Source: JAQVYV01 sp964507305 | GTDB taxonomy: Bacteria; Bacillota; Clostridia; Saccharofermentanales; UBA5734 | NCBI GenBank assembly: GCA_964507305.1 | Contig: CAZDPQ010000001.1 | Span: 1-64,000 of the forward strand | Length of the DNA: 64,000 nucleotides | Direction: 5' to 3' | Shown here: positions 7,679-16,358 of the stretch, in pieces | How positions within the stretch are numbered: the first letter of the stretch is position 1 | How the letters are laid out: each line of letters begins with the position of its first letter | Translations under genes and position numbers: made by a program | The notes under the pieces: generated by a model | Database searches by the model: none | Told to the model about the DNA's origin: nothing | The model's input: the letters and a program-made list of their open reading frames with translations, nothing else

Positions 7679-8689
7679 ATGACGGAGGATCGGCTGCTGG
7701 AGATCCTGGGCTCCGCGACCGGGTTCGTCTCGGGGGAGCAGATCAGCGAAAAGCTCGGGATCTCGCGGACGGCGGTATGGAAAGCCGTCAACAGGCTGCG
7801 GGACCGGGGCTGCCGGATCGAATCGGCGACGAACAAAGGCTACCGGCTGCTCGGGGACGATGAGATCGCCCCGGCCGTCGGCGCGCCGAATCCCTGCGGC
7901 ACAGACCTGATCGGCCGCAACATCCGCTATTTTCCCCAATGCACCTCGACGAATGACAAGGCACGCGAAGGCGGGATGCGTTCCGACGCAGAGGGCACGG
8001 TCTACATTACGGATCACCAGACGGACGGACGCGGCCGGATGGGACGCGGCTGGCACGGGGATTCCGGGAAGTCGGTCATCCTCTCGATCCTTCTGCGGCC
8101 CGATGTCCCCCCCTCCCAGATCATGCCGGTTTCGCTTCTGGCCGGGCTGGCGGCGTGTGACGCGCTGGAGGAGACCTGCGGGCTGGCTTGCGGTCTCAAG
8201 TGGCCGAACGATATCATCGCGGATTCGAAGAAAGTCGGCGGGATCCTGATCGAGACCTCTACGGCCGGCGAATCGGTCCAGCACATCGTGCTCGGGATCG
8301 GCATCAACTGCAACAGCACATCCTTTCCCGACGATCTCGCGGACCGCGCGGCATCGGTCCTGCTCCTGACGGGCGTCCCGGTCTCACGGCGCAGCCTCAT
8401 CTGTTCGCTCCTGCGCCATTTCGAGCATTATTATCTGGAATGGCTCGCGCAGTTCGGCGAGACGGCCTTGCAGGGCGGCGGGGCGGAGTTTTCCTACCTC
8501 GCGGAGTACCGGCGGCGGTGCCTGAACATCGGGCGTGAGGTGGACATCCACACGCACGGCGGGATCCTCCGCGCCGTGGCGGCGGACATTACGCCCGACG
8601 GCCGTCTGCTCGTCCGGCTGCCCGATGGCGGCGTCACGGCTGTCCTGTCGGGAGAGGTGTCCCTGCGCGGGGTCGCGGGCTATGCCTGA
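7679..8689 (+). CDS. birA: bifunctional biotin operon repressor / biotin-[acetyl-CoA-carboxylase] ligase
   Basis: 336 residues. An N-terminal winged helix (GEQISEKLGISRTAVWKAV, RGCRIESATNKGYRL) binds DNA. The central ligase domain shows the biotinyl-AMP loop GRGRMGRGWHG, then LKWPNDII and KVGGILIET, and the C-terminal SH3-like domain follows. It activates biotin with ATP and attaches it to a lysine of carrier proteins, and represses biotin genes when charged. The ATG at 7679 is preferred to the one at 7640, which falls at the predicted transcript start. No bio genes lie nearby. Confidence 0.92.
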   Translation: MTEDRLLEILGSATGFVSGEQISEKLGISRTAVWKAVNRLRDRGCRIESATNKGYRLLGDDEIAPAVGAPNPCGTDLIGRNIRYFPQCTSTNDKAREGGMRSDAEGTVYITDHQTDGRGRMGRGWHGDSGKSVILSILLRPDVPPSQIMPVSLLAGLAACDALEETCGLACGLKWPNDIIADSKKVGGILIETSTAGESVQHIVLGIGINCNSTSFPDDLADRAASVLLLTGVPVSRRSLICSLLRHFEHYYLEWLAQFGETALQGGGAEFSYLAEYRRRCLNIGREVDIHTHGGILRAVAADITPDGRLLVRLPDGGVTAVLSGEVSLRGVAGYA

Positions 8690-8690
8690 C

Positions 8691-8720
8691 GGTGCCTGGC
8701 GGTGCCTGGCGGTGCCTGGC
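8691..8720. repeat. 10-bp tandem repeat (three copies) after birA
   Basis: GGTGCCTGGC occurs three times head to tail at 8691-8720, starting two bases past the birA stop, with degenerate half copies on either side. Confidence 0.8.
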
Positions 8721-8785
8721 GGCGCTCCGGGCAAGGATGGATTTACGCCTTCTTTTGTAGTACACTGGGGATGGATGGTGCGGAT

Positions 8786-10750
8786 ATGAAAAGAGAAAAT
8801 CGCGGACATCAGGATTCAGGGGACGATTTCGGTTATTTCAGGATCGCCGCGGCGGTCCCGCGCCTGCGCGTCGCCGATCCGGCATACAATACGGAGCGGA
8901 TGCGGGAGATCCTCCTGCAGGCGTCCGCGGAGGGAGCCGGCCTCGTGGTTTTTCCCGAGCTGTCTGTCACCGGCTATACATGCCAGGACCTGTTTTTCCA
9001 GGCGACCCTCCTGGACAGCGCGGCCGGGGCCTTCGGACGCCTCCTCGACGCCACGTCGGATCTTCCCGCCGCGTTCGCGGCAGGACTCCCACTGGCCGTC
9101 GGCCCGCGGATCTTCGACTGTGCGGTCATCGCCTGCCGGGGCGAGGTGCTCGGGATCATCCCGAAGACCTATGTTCCCAACTCGGGCGAGTTTTACGAAA
9201 AGCGCTGGTTCACCGGCTACGAAGATGACGATGCGGAGATGGTCGATTTTCTCGGGCATTCCGTGCCGTTCGGCCGGATCCTGGTCAGGCTCGGGGACAC
9301 CGGCGCGGTCGTCGGGACGGAGATCTGCGAGGATCTGTGGGCGGTCGAGCCGCCCAGCGGCGGCATGGCGCTCGAAGGCGCCAACGTGATCATCAACCTG
9401 TCCGCGAGCAATGAGCTCGTGAGCAAGTCCTCTTACCGCCGGGATCTTGTCGTCCAGCAGAGCGCGCGCGGGATCTGCGCGTATGTCTATGCGTCTTCGG
9501 GGGTGCATGAATCCACGACCGACACTGTGTTCTCCGGCGACGCGCTGATCGCCGAGAACGGCACCCTGCTCGCGCGCGGCAGACGTTTTCAGCGCGAAAA
9601 CGCCTATGTCATGGCTGATATCGACATCCGGCGTCTCGAGTACGAGCGCCGGGGGCATTCCTCATTCAAGGACAGCATCCGGATCCGGCGGGATTTTTCC
9701 TGCGAGACCGTCCTCTGCAATGCCGAAATCCGGCGCCCCGATGTCAGGGCGTCATTGCTGCGCCCGGTCCGTCCCCATCCGTTTGTGCCGGGGGTGAAGG
9801 CCGAACGCGCGGCCCATTGCGAAGACATCTTCAACATTCAGGTCGCAGGCCTTGCCAAGAGGCTGGAACACACGGGGATCCGAAGGGTCTATGTGGGGAT
9901 CTCGGGCGGCCTCGACTCGACGCTTGCCCTGCTCGTCTCGCACCGGACGTTCGTCCTTCTGGGGCTTCCCGTCACGGGGATCACCGGCGTGACGATGCCC
10001 GGCTTCGGGACCACCGGCAGGACTCACGGCAATGCCGTGGCCCTCATGCGTTCCCTCGGCGTATCGATCCTCGAGATCGACATCCGGGAGAGCTGCCTGC
10101 AGCATTTCCGGGATATCGGGCATGACCCCGCGGTCCTGGATGTCACATACGAGAACGTGCAGGCCCGCGAGCGGACGCAGATCCTGATGGACCTGGCCAA
10201 CAAGCACGGCGGCCTGGTGGTCGGCACCGGCGACCTGAGCGAGCTGGCGCTCGGCTGGTGCACCTACAACGGCGACCACATGAGCATGTATGCCGTCAAC
10301 GCGTCCGTCCCGAAGACTCTGGTCCGGTATCTGGTCGAGTGGGTCATGGACGAAAAGGAAAGCCGGGAGACCGCCGCGGTCCTGAAGGATATCCTCGACA
10401 CGCCGATCAGCCCCGAGCTGCTCCCGCCGGATGCGGAAGGCCTGATTTCACAGAAGACGGAGGACCTCGTGGGCCCTTACGAGCTGCACGACTTTTTCCT
10501 CTACCATATGATGAGGCAGGGCGCCGGGCCGGAGAAGCTGGCTTTCCTCGCGGAGAAAGCGTTCAAAGGCCGCTATCCGCGCGGCGAGATCGTCCGCTGG
10601 CTCCGGGTGTTCTACAAGAGATTTTTCTCCCAGCAGTTCAAGCGCTCCTGCATCCCGGACGGCCCCAAGGTCGGCACCGTCGCCCTGTCGCCGCGCGGCG
10701 ACTGGAGGATGTCCTCCGACTCGCAGCCGGATGCCTGGCTGGATTTCTAA
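8786..10750 (+). CDS. nadE: glutamine-dependent NAD+ synthetase
   Basis: About 654 residues, the long two-domain form. The N-terminal nitrilase-type glutaminase carries the Glu-Lys-Cys triad in VFPELSVTG, IPKTYVPN and VGTEICEDLW. The C-terminal synthetase has the SGGLDSTLAL P-loop (ATP pyrophosphatase), TGDLSELALGWCTYNGDHM and the SPELLPP segment. It amidates nicotinate adenine dinucleotide to NAD+ using ammonia channelled from glutamine. Start 8786 (MKREN) is a judgement; an ATG at 8771 is equally possible and neither has a good ribosome site. It converges on pepF, the two stops overlapping by 3 bases. Confidence 0.93.
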   Translation: MKRENRGHQDSGDDFGYFRIAAAVPRLRVADPAYNTERMREILLQASAEGAGLVVFPELSVTGYTCQDLFFQATLLDSAAGAFGRLLDATSDLPAAFAAGLPLAVGPRIFDCAVIACRGEVLGIIPKTYVPNSGEFYEKRWFTGYEDDDAEMVDFLGHSVPFGRILVRLGDTGAVVGTEICEDLWAVEPPSGGMALEGANVIINLSASNELVSKSSYRRDLVVQQSARGICAYVYASSGVHESTTDTVFSGDALIAENGTLLARGRRFQRENAYVMADIDIRRLEYERRGHSSFKDSIRIRRDFSCETVLCNAEIRRPDVRASLLRPVRPHPFVPGVKAERAAHCEDIFNIQVAGLAKRLEHTGIRRVYVGISGGLDSTLALLVSHRTFVLLGLPVTGITGVTMPGFGTTGRTHGNAVALMRSLGVSILEIDIRESCLQHFRDIGHDPAVLDVTYENVQARERTQILMDLANKHGGLVVGTGDLSELALGWCTYNGDHMSMYAVNASVPKTLVRYLVEWVMDEKESRETAAVLKDILDTPISPELLPPDAEGLISQKTEDLVGPYELHDFFLYHMMRQGAGPEKLAFLAEKAFKGRYPRGEIVRWLRVFYKRFFSQQFKRSCIPDGPKVGTVALSPRGDWRMSSDSQPDAWLDF

Positions 10751-12594
10751 GGCTTCGTCCCTTCCGTGAGTCGCAGGAACTGCCCGATCTCTTCTTCGAT
10801 CAGGCCGAGCGATCCGGCCCAGAATGTTTTGTCGCAGATGTCGATTCCCATCGACGCCGCCGTGTCCGCGGCGTCCATCCGCACGGTCCCCGCCAGGAGA
10901 CTGCGGTATTTCGCTTCGAAATCCGGCTCCCCGGCCTTGTAGATGGCGTACAGGCCTTTGCCGAAAAGAAGGCCGAACGCGTACGGGTAATTGTAAAAGC
11001 TGAATGACGCCGAATAATAATGCGACTTGCACAGCCACATGTACTGGTGCAGAAATGCCGGATCAAGCCCGTCCCCGTATGCTTCCCTCTGTGCGTCTTC
11101 CATCAGGCCGCATAGCTCCCGGACCGACAGCGGACCGTCTTTGCGCCGATCGAACACGCTTTTCTCGAACAGGTAGCGCGACAGGATGTCGACGATGATC
11201 TGTGTCGAATTCTCGATGGATTTCTCGAGGATGAAAATCGCCTCGTCCCCTTCTCTGCCTGCGATCGCAGCTTCGCTGACAATCGTCTCGCAGAAGATGG
11301 AAGCCGTTTCCGCGACCGGCATCGGATAATCCATGTTCAGCATGGTCTCATCGTACACCATGCTGTTGTGATAACCGTGTCCGAGCTCGTGCGCGAGCGT
11401 CGACACCGCGGAAAAAGTTCCGTCGAAATTGGTCAGGATCCGGCTCTGGCCCATGCCTTCGATATGCGCGCAGAACGCGCCGCCCATCTTGCCTTTCCGC
11501 GGATAGACATCGACCCAGCCGCTTTCGAAAAACGTTGCCGCGAAATCCGCGAGGCCGCCGGAGAAACGGCCGAAATGCCGGATGATGAATGCTTTGGCTT
11601 CCTCATAGGTATAGGATGGCGAGGATGCGGATACGGGGGCAAAAAGGTCGTAGAACGGGAGCCCTCCGGCATGACCGAGGAGCCTGGCTTTTCGCCGCAG
11701 ATAGCTCCTGAAGGCGGGGAGCTTTTCCCGGATCGCCTCCATCATGGCCTCGACCGCCCTCTCGTCCAGGCGCGACCGGAACAGGGATTCCGCCAGCGGG
11801 GACTCGAATCCCCTCAGCTTCGAGATGATGTTGACCTCGCCCTTGATCGAATTGACCGCGGCGGCTACGGATTCGTCGATCCGCGCGTAAGCGCCGAGCT
11901 CGGCCTCGTACGCGCGCTTCCGCAGGTCCGCGTCCGGCGAGTTGGCGAAATTGCGGATCATCGAGAGGCTGCAGGATTCCTTCTTGCCGCCGATCTCGAA
12001 GTCGACCGCCAGTCCGGAGGTCAGCCTCGACTGGAGCGCCTCCCAGGCGCCGGAGCCGACCGCCTGCAGCCTGGCCAGCAGGATCTCCTCGGCGTCGCTC
12101 ATCAGGTGCGCCGCGTCTCTTTGCATCACGGTCAGATAATACCGGTGCCGGGCGACCGCCGGGTCGTTGCCGGCAAGGATGGTGCCGGGGCTGAAGGTCC
12201 CCAGCCATTTTTCGAAACGGACGAAAGGCTCCGTCAGCGACGCAGCCATTTCCTCGAAACGGCTGACATATTTATACGCCTCCTCGTCGGAGGTGTCGGC
12301 GGCAAACGTCAGGTTCGCGTATGCCGCGAGCGGGAACAGCCGGCGCAGAAGGCTGTTGGCCATGTCAAGGAACGCGCGGGCCGTCCCGTCGAAATCGCCT
12401 GCAGGCTCGAATGCCTTCGCCGCCTCGATGTCCTTTTCGGCAGACGCAAGGTCCCGCCTGAATTCCTCGCTTCCGAATCCCGGATAGATCGCGGAAAGAT
12501 CCCATCTCCCATCTGCTGCAGTCGCTTCCGCCGTCTTTGTTTCCGCCGTCTTTGTTTCCGCCGTCTTCGCTTCCGCCGTCTGAACCTCTGCCAT
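10747..12594 (-). CDS. pepF: oligoendopeptidase F (M3 zinc metallopeptidase)
   Basis: 615 residues with the M3B signature HELGHGYHN followed by a distal Glu in ETASIFCETIVSEA. PepF enzymes cut peptides of about 7-17 residues in the cytosol. Start 12594 has GGGGAGGGG upstream. Residues 2-27 form an Ala-Glu-Thr-Lys repeat (TAETK units encoded by a 15-bp DNA repeat) that is not part of the family and is probably a disordered tail. The stop is TAG. A -10 TATAAT lies at 12659-12664 on the minus strand. Confidence 0.93.
   Translation of the reverse strand: MAEVQTAEAKTAETKTAETKTAEATAADGRWDLSAIYPGFGSEEFRRDLASAEKDIEAAKAFEPAGDFDGTARAFLDMANSLLRRLFPLAAYANLTFAADTSDEEAYKYVSRFEEMAASLTEPFVRFEKWLGTFSPGTILAGNDPAVARHRYYLTVMQRDAAHLMSDAEEILLARLQAVGSGAWEALQSRLTSGLAVDFEIGGKKESCSLSMIRNFANSPDADLRKRAYEAELGAYARIDESVAAAVNSIKGEVNIISKLRGFESPLAESLFRSRLDERAVEAMMEAIREKLPAFRSYLRRKARLLGHAGGLPFYDLFAPVSASSPSYTYEEAKAFIIRHFGRFSGGLADFAATFFESGWVDVYPRKGKMGGAFCAHIEGMGQSRILTNFDGTFSAVSTLAHELGHGYHNSMVYDETMLNMDYPMPVAETASIFCETIVSEAAIAGREGDEAIFILEKSIENSTQIIVDILSRYLFEKSVFDRRKDGPLSVRELCGLMEDAQREAYGDGLDPAFLHQYMWLCKSHYYSASFSFYNYPYAFGLLFGKGLYAIYKAGEPDFEAKYRSLLAGTVRMDAADTAASMGIDICDKTFWAGSLGLIEEEIGQFLRLTEGTKP
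12530..12575 (-). repeat. 15-bp coding tandem repeat in the pepF N-terminus
   Basis: Two exact and two degenerate copies of a unit encoding K-T-A-E-T (GCGGAAACAAAGACG on the minus strand). It adds a charged low-complexity tail before the first family-conserved residue. Confidence 0.75.
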
Positions 12595-12763
12595 ATTCCC
12601 CTCCCCGTGACGCTGCCCGCCATTGCCGCAGTCGTGGCCCGAAACCGTACGTGAAAATATTATACCATATGCCGGCGCGTGGGCATTCGGGATGTTTTTC
12701 GTACGGATCACACCTGTATCGGTGCGTTTTTTCGCATTTTGAAGGCCGTATGCTGAATTTCAA

Positions 12764-12792
12764 TTGCATCCGGCGCTTCGCGGGGGTAAAAT
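12764..12792 (+). promoter_or_regulatory. promoter of the E2-like gene
   Basis: TTGCAT (12764-12769), 17 bases, TAAAAT (12787-12792), about 30 bases before the ATG, which also has ACGGAGGAAAA. Confidence 0.65.
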
Positions 12793-12827
12793 AGGGCAAT
12801 AAATAGTTTGATGACGGAGGAAAATTC

Positions 12828-13655
12828 ATGCGCAAAGGAAGAAAGATCAATCATGCCTATCGCGTGCGCCAGCAGCCGGGCATCGCGTCGTTTTTCCCCT
12901 ATCTGTCCCGGTCCAGGGCGGAATCCGTCGTTTATTTCACACGCAAGCTCGATGTGACCGACGCGATCGATTTCATCAATGAGAAGAAAAAAGAAGGGCT
13001 GAAGCTTTCGCTGTTCAGCCTGATCGTCACCGCCGGAGCCCGCACGGTCGAGCAGAGACCGCTGGTCAACCGCTTCGTGCTCGGCAGACGGCTTTATCAG
13101 CGCGAGATCTTCGACGTCTCCTATGTGGTCAAGAAAAGCATGAGTGACGAGGGAGAGGAGCTCCTCCTGACCCTTCCGGTCGATCCGACGATGAAGGCGC
13201 GGGAGGTCGCCGCCATGATGGCGGCAAAGCAGGATGAGATCCGCGGCAAGCAGGCGACCGGCCTGGACAGCCTGATGGATCTCTTCGGCAAGCTCCCGAG
13301 GCCGATCATGCGGCTGGTGTTCGCGATCGTGCGCTTCCTGGATTTCCACGGGCGGCTGCCGGCATTCATCCGCGACGAGCTGCCGTTCTACAGCACCGTC
13401 TTCATCTCCAATCTCGGCAGCATCGGCGTCGACGCGCCGTACCATCACCTGTACGAGCTCGGGACCACGTCCATTTTCCTGGCCTTCGGGAAGACATACA
13501 GGGACACGGTCGTTTCAAGGGACGGCAGCATTACGGTCCGGAAGTTCATGAACATGAATTTCACCGCGGATGAGCGGATCTGCGACGGGTTCTACTTCGC
13601 GAGATCATTCGACCTTTTCATCCGCTATCTGGAGCATCCCGAAACTCTCTTCTAA
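12828..13655 (+). CDS. E2 acyltransferase catalytic-domain-like protein lacking lipoyl domain and catalytic His
   Basis: 275 residues resembling only the catalytic (chloramphenicol acetyltransferase-fold) domain of 2-oxo acid dehydrogenase E2. Supporting segments are the N-terminal AYRVRQQPGIASFFPYL, STVFISNLGSIGVDAPYHHLYE and the end ERICDGFYFARSF. The catalytic motif of E2 is HRxxDG; here the His position is Glu (ERICDG), and no lipoyl or E1-binding domain is present, so ordinary acyl transfer to CoA is doubtful. Related stand-alone proteins occur in clostridia with unknown function. It is a single gene with its own promoter. Confidence 0.7.
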   Translation: MRKGRKINHAYRVRQQPGIASFFPYLSRSRAESVVYFTRKLDVTDAIDFINEKKKEGLKLSLFSLIVTAGARTVEQRPLVNRFVLGRRLYQREIFDVSYVVKKSMSDEGEELLLTLPVDPTMKAREVAAMMAAKQDEIRGKQATGLDSLMDLFGKLPRPIMRLVFAIVRFLDFHGRLPAFIRDELPFYSTVFISNLGSIGVDAPYHHLYELGTTSIFLAFGKTYRDTVVSRDGSITVRKFMNMNFTADERICDGFYFARSFDLFIRYLEHPETLF

Positions 13656-13662
13656 AGCGCAC

Positions 13663-15258
13663 TCAGCGGTACCCCAGATTGTTTTTGCGGATCTTGTCGA
13701 TCATCCCGTCGATGCAGCCGGCGATCTGCCGCGCGGCCTCCTTATATTCGCCGATCCCCTTTCCGAAAGGATCCCTGATCTCTTCCGGCGATCCCGATGC
13801 GTATTCGGGCAGCGTATAGACCTTTGCGCCATGCTCCGGCCAGGATTCCAGGATCCGGTCCTTCTGCCCGCGCTCCATGGTCAGGATGAGATCGGCCTGC
13901 CCGATCCGCTGCCCGTCGATCCGCGATGACCGGTGCGTCTTCAGGTCGATGCCGAACAGCTCGTCCATGGCCCGGATCGCTTCCCGGGTCGCTTCCAGGC
14001 CGCTGTGCGTCGAGATCCCCGCAGAATCGGCCCGGCATTTGTCAAACCGGTCGCTGCCCATCCTGTCGTTGTAATAATACTCCGCCATCGGGCTTCTGCA
14101 GGTGTTGCCCGCGCACACGAAAAGCACCCTCTGGATCGGCGGAGGCGCGCTTCCCCCGTCCGTTCCCGCCGCCTTGAGGAGCCGGTTCATGTATGCGGTC
14201 CCGAATCCCCGGGCGGGAAACGTCTGAACGATGATCCGGTCCGCTCCGGCATCATCCAGCCGGCGGAGCGCGCCGAAAAGACCGGCGGAAGCGGCGATGA
14301 CGCTGTCAGACGGGCTGAAGCCGAGGCCTTCGAAGGGGATGCCCGATGCCCGCAGGGCTTTCAGGGTCTTATCGCCGGCATAAATGCCGACGTTGCGGCC
14401 CGTCTCGCGTGCTTTCCGCAGCAGCCGCAGCATGTCTCCGGTCTGCGCCTCCCCTTCCGGTTCCAGCGGCAGGACGATTTCTGCGTTCGGCGCGTAATGA
14501 CGGTATTTCATCCCCGGCGCCTTCGGAACGCCGGCATGGCTGCCCTGGACGGCATTGGAGAACCCCGTGTTTTTCTCGAAATCCGATCCGATCCCCGTCA
14601 CGCTGCCGCAGCACGCGGCGATCTCCTCGGCCGTCACCGCCCCGGGCCGCAGAATGGCGGGCCGGTCGCCCGTCACGTCCACGACGGTGGATTCGAGCCC
14701 GTAATCGCTGCTTCCGCCCGCGATGATGTACGGGATCCTGCCGTTCAGGTCCGCTATCACATGAGCAGGCTCGGTCGGGCTGGGACTGCCCGACCGGTTG
14801 GCGGACGGCGCGGCCACGGGAACTTCCGCGAGGCGGAGGAAAAGCTGTGCAATCGGATGCGAGGGGACCCGGATGCCGACAGTGCCCAGGCCGGCCGTCA
14901 CGGCGTCCGGGATGAGGGCGGATTTCCGGAAGACCAGTGTGATCGGGCCCGGCATGAAACGCCGGATCAGGACGTTCGCGTAAGGCGGGATCTCCGAGAC
15001 AAGAGGGGCGATGTTGCCGATCGAGTGGACATGGACGATGAGCGGGTTGTCCGAAGGCCTGCCTTTGGCTTCGAAGATCCGTCGCACAGCGGTGGGGTCC
15101 AGGGCGTTGGCCCCGAGCCCGTATACCGTTTCGGTCGGGAACGCGACCAGCTCGCCGCGCCGGATCGCCCGGGCCGCTTCGAGGATCGCGTGTCCGGGCG
15201 GGACGAAATATTCGCCCTGCTCATTCTGCGGGATCCGGTCGATGATCACTGTCTGCAT
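13663..15258 (-). CDS. fusion of Sua5 threonylcarbamoyl-AMP synthase with a low-MW protein (arginine-type) phosphatase
   Basis: 531 residues in two parts. Residues about 22-215 are the YrdC/Sua5 fold (ELVAFPTETVYGLGANA, KGRPSDNPLIVHV, SANRSGSPSPT, ESTVVDV, ILRPGAV), followed by the Sua5 tail (KAPGMKYRHYAP at 246-257) to about 365; this makes threonylcarbamoyl-AMP for t6A37 in tRNA. Residues 377-531 are a complete low-MW phosphatase: nucleophile loop C382-AGNTC-R388-SPMAE and general acid D497 in DPFG. Thr386 occupies the place of YwlE Thr11, the residue tied to phosphoarginine specificity. It follows prfA by 20 bases. In Bacillus sua5 (ywlC) and ywlE are separate near-neighbours, so this is a fused version. 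Confidence 0.9.
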   Translation of the reverse strand: MQTVIIDRIPQNEQGEYFVPPGHAILEAARAIRRGELVAFPTETVYGLGANALDPTAVRRIFEAKGRPSDNPLIVHVHSIGNIAPLVSEIPPYANVLIRRFMPGPITLVFRKSALIPDAVTAGLGTVGIRVPSHPIAQLFLRLAEVPVAAPSANRSGSPSPTEPAHVIADLNGRIPYIIAGGSSDYGLESTVVDVTGDRPAILRPGAVTAEEIAACCGSVTGIGSDFEKNTGFSNAVQGSHAGVPKAPGMKYRHYAPNAEIVLPLEPEGEAQTGDMLRLLRKARETGRNVGIYAGDKTLKALRASGIPFEGLGFSPSDSVIAASAGLFGALRRLDDAGADRIIVQTFPARGFGTAYMNRLLKAAGTDGGSAPPPIQRVLFVCAGNTCRSPMAEYYYNDRMGSDRFDKCRADSAGISTHSGLEATREAIRAMDELFGIDLKTHRSSRIDGQRIGQADLILTMERGQKDRILESWPEHGAKVYTLPEYASGSPEEIRDPFGKGIGEYKEAARQIAGCIDGMIDKIRKNNLGYR

Positions 15259-15278
15259 GGGTCTATCCTGGAGGAAGA

Positions 15279-16358
15279 TCAGCTGTCCGCTTCCTCCGGT
15301 GCCTTTCCGAGATTGTCCGCGCGGTCCGCGGCTGTCAGCGCGTCGATGATCTCATCCAGGCCACCCTGGAGGATCTCGTTGATCTTGTATAATGTCAGGC
15401 CGATCCGGTGGTCGCTCACCCGGCCCTGGTGATAATTGTACGTCCGGATCCGCTCGCTCCTGTCGCCCGTCCCCACCTGGCTCTTGCGCTCATCCGCGAT
15501 GGCGCCCGCCTGCCGGCCCCGCTCAAGCTCGTACAGCCTGGAACGCAGCACGGCCATGGCCTTGTCCTTGTTCTTGTACTGTGAACGCTGATCCTGGCAG
15601 GTGACCACGATCCCGGTCGGCCGGTGCGTGATGCGGATGGCGGAATCGGTCTTGTTGACGTGCTGACCGCCGGCACCGGACGCCCGATAGGTATCGATCT
15701 CGAGATCGCCGGGATTGATGCGGACTTCCACGTCATCCGCTTCCGGCAGGACTGCGACCGTCACGGTCGACGTGTGGATGCGGCCGCCGGATTCGGTCGC
15801 CGGGACGCGCTGCACGCGGTGGACGCCGCTCTCGTACTTCAGGCGGCTGAACGCGCCGCGCCCCTCGATCTCAAAGACGATCTCGCGGTATCCGCCGAGC
15901 TCGGTCCCGTTCGCGTCGATCAATTCCGTGGTCCAGCCCCTCGACGCGGCATAATAGGTGTACATGCGGTAAAGGACCGCGGCAAACAAAGCCGCCTCGT
16001 CGCCGCCCGCCCCGGCGCGGATCTCCATGATCACGCTCCGGCTGTCGTTGGGGTCCTTCGGCGCGATCATCTCCTTGAGCGACCGCTCCAGCTCTTCCAT
16101 CCGTTTTTCGCCGGCGGCGATCTCCTCGCGCACCAGTTCGCGGAACTCCCGGTCGTCGGATGCGGTGAAAAGCTTGCGGTGCTCTTCGAGCTCTTCCTCC
16201 GTCCGGCGGTATTCCCGGCAGGCCAGGACTACCGGCTCCAGTTCGGAATGCTCCCGGACGATGCCGAGGTACCGTTCGGACGCGATGACCGCCGGGTCGC
16301 TCATCTCCTGGGAGAGCTCATCGTACCGGTTTTCGATCGATTGAAAATTCGGGATCAT
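15279..16358 (-). CDS. prfA: peptide chain release factor 1
   Basis: 359 residues. It carries the GGQ motif (GAGGQHVNKTDSAI) that triggers peptidyl-tRNA hydrolysis, the RIRTYNYHQGRVSDHR segment typical of RF1, and the codon-recognition region read as VPATES GGR context. It terminates translation at UAA and UAG. Start 16358 overlaps the malQ stop as ATGA, showing translational coupling; a longer frame upstream is malQ antiframe. It is followed by the Sua5 fusion, the prfA-sua5 order found in many Firmicutes. Confidence 0.97.
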   Translation of the reverse strand: MIPNFQSIENRYDELSQEMSDPAVIASERYLGIVREHSELEPVVLACREYRRTEEELEEHRKLFTASDDREFRELVREEIAAGEKRMEELERSLKEMIAPKDPNDSRSVIMEIRAGAGGDEAALFAAVLYRMYTYYAASRGWTTELIDANGTELGGYREIVFEIEGRGAFSRLKYESGVHRVQRVPATESGGRIHTSTVTVAVLPEADDVEVRINPGDLEIDTYRASGAGGQHVNKTDSAIRITHRPTGIVVTCQDQRSQYKNKDKAMAVLRSRLYELERGRQAGAIADERKSQVGTGDRSERIRTYNYHQGRVSDHRIGLTLYKINEILQGGLDEIIDALTAADRADNLGKAPEEADS

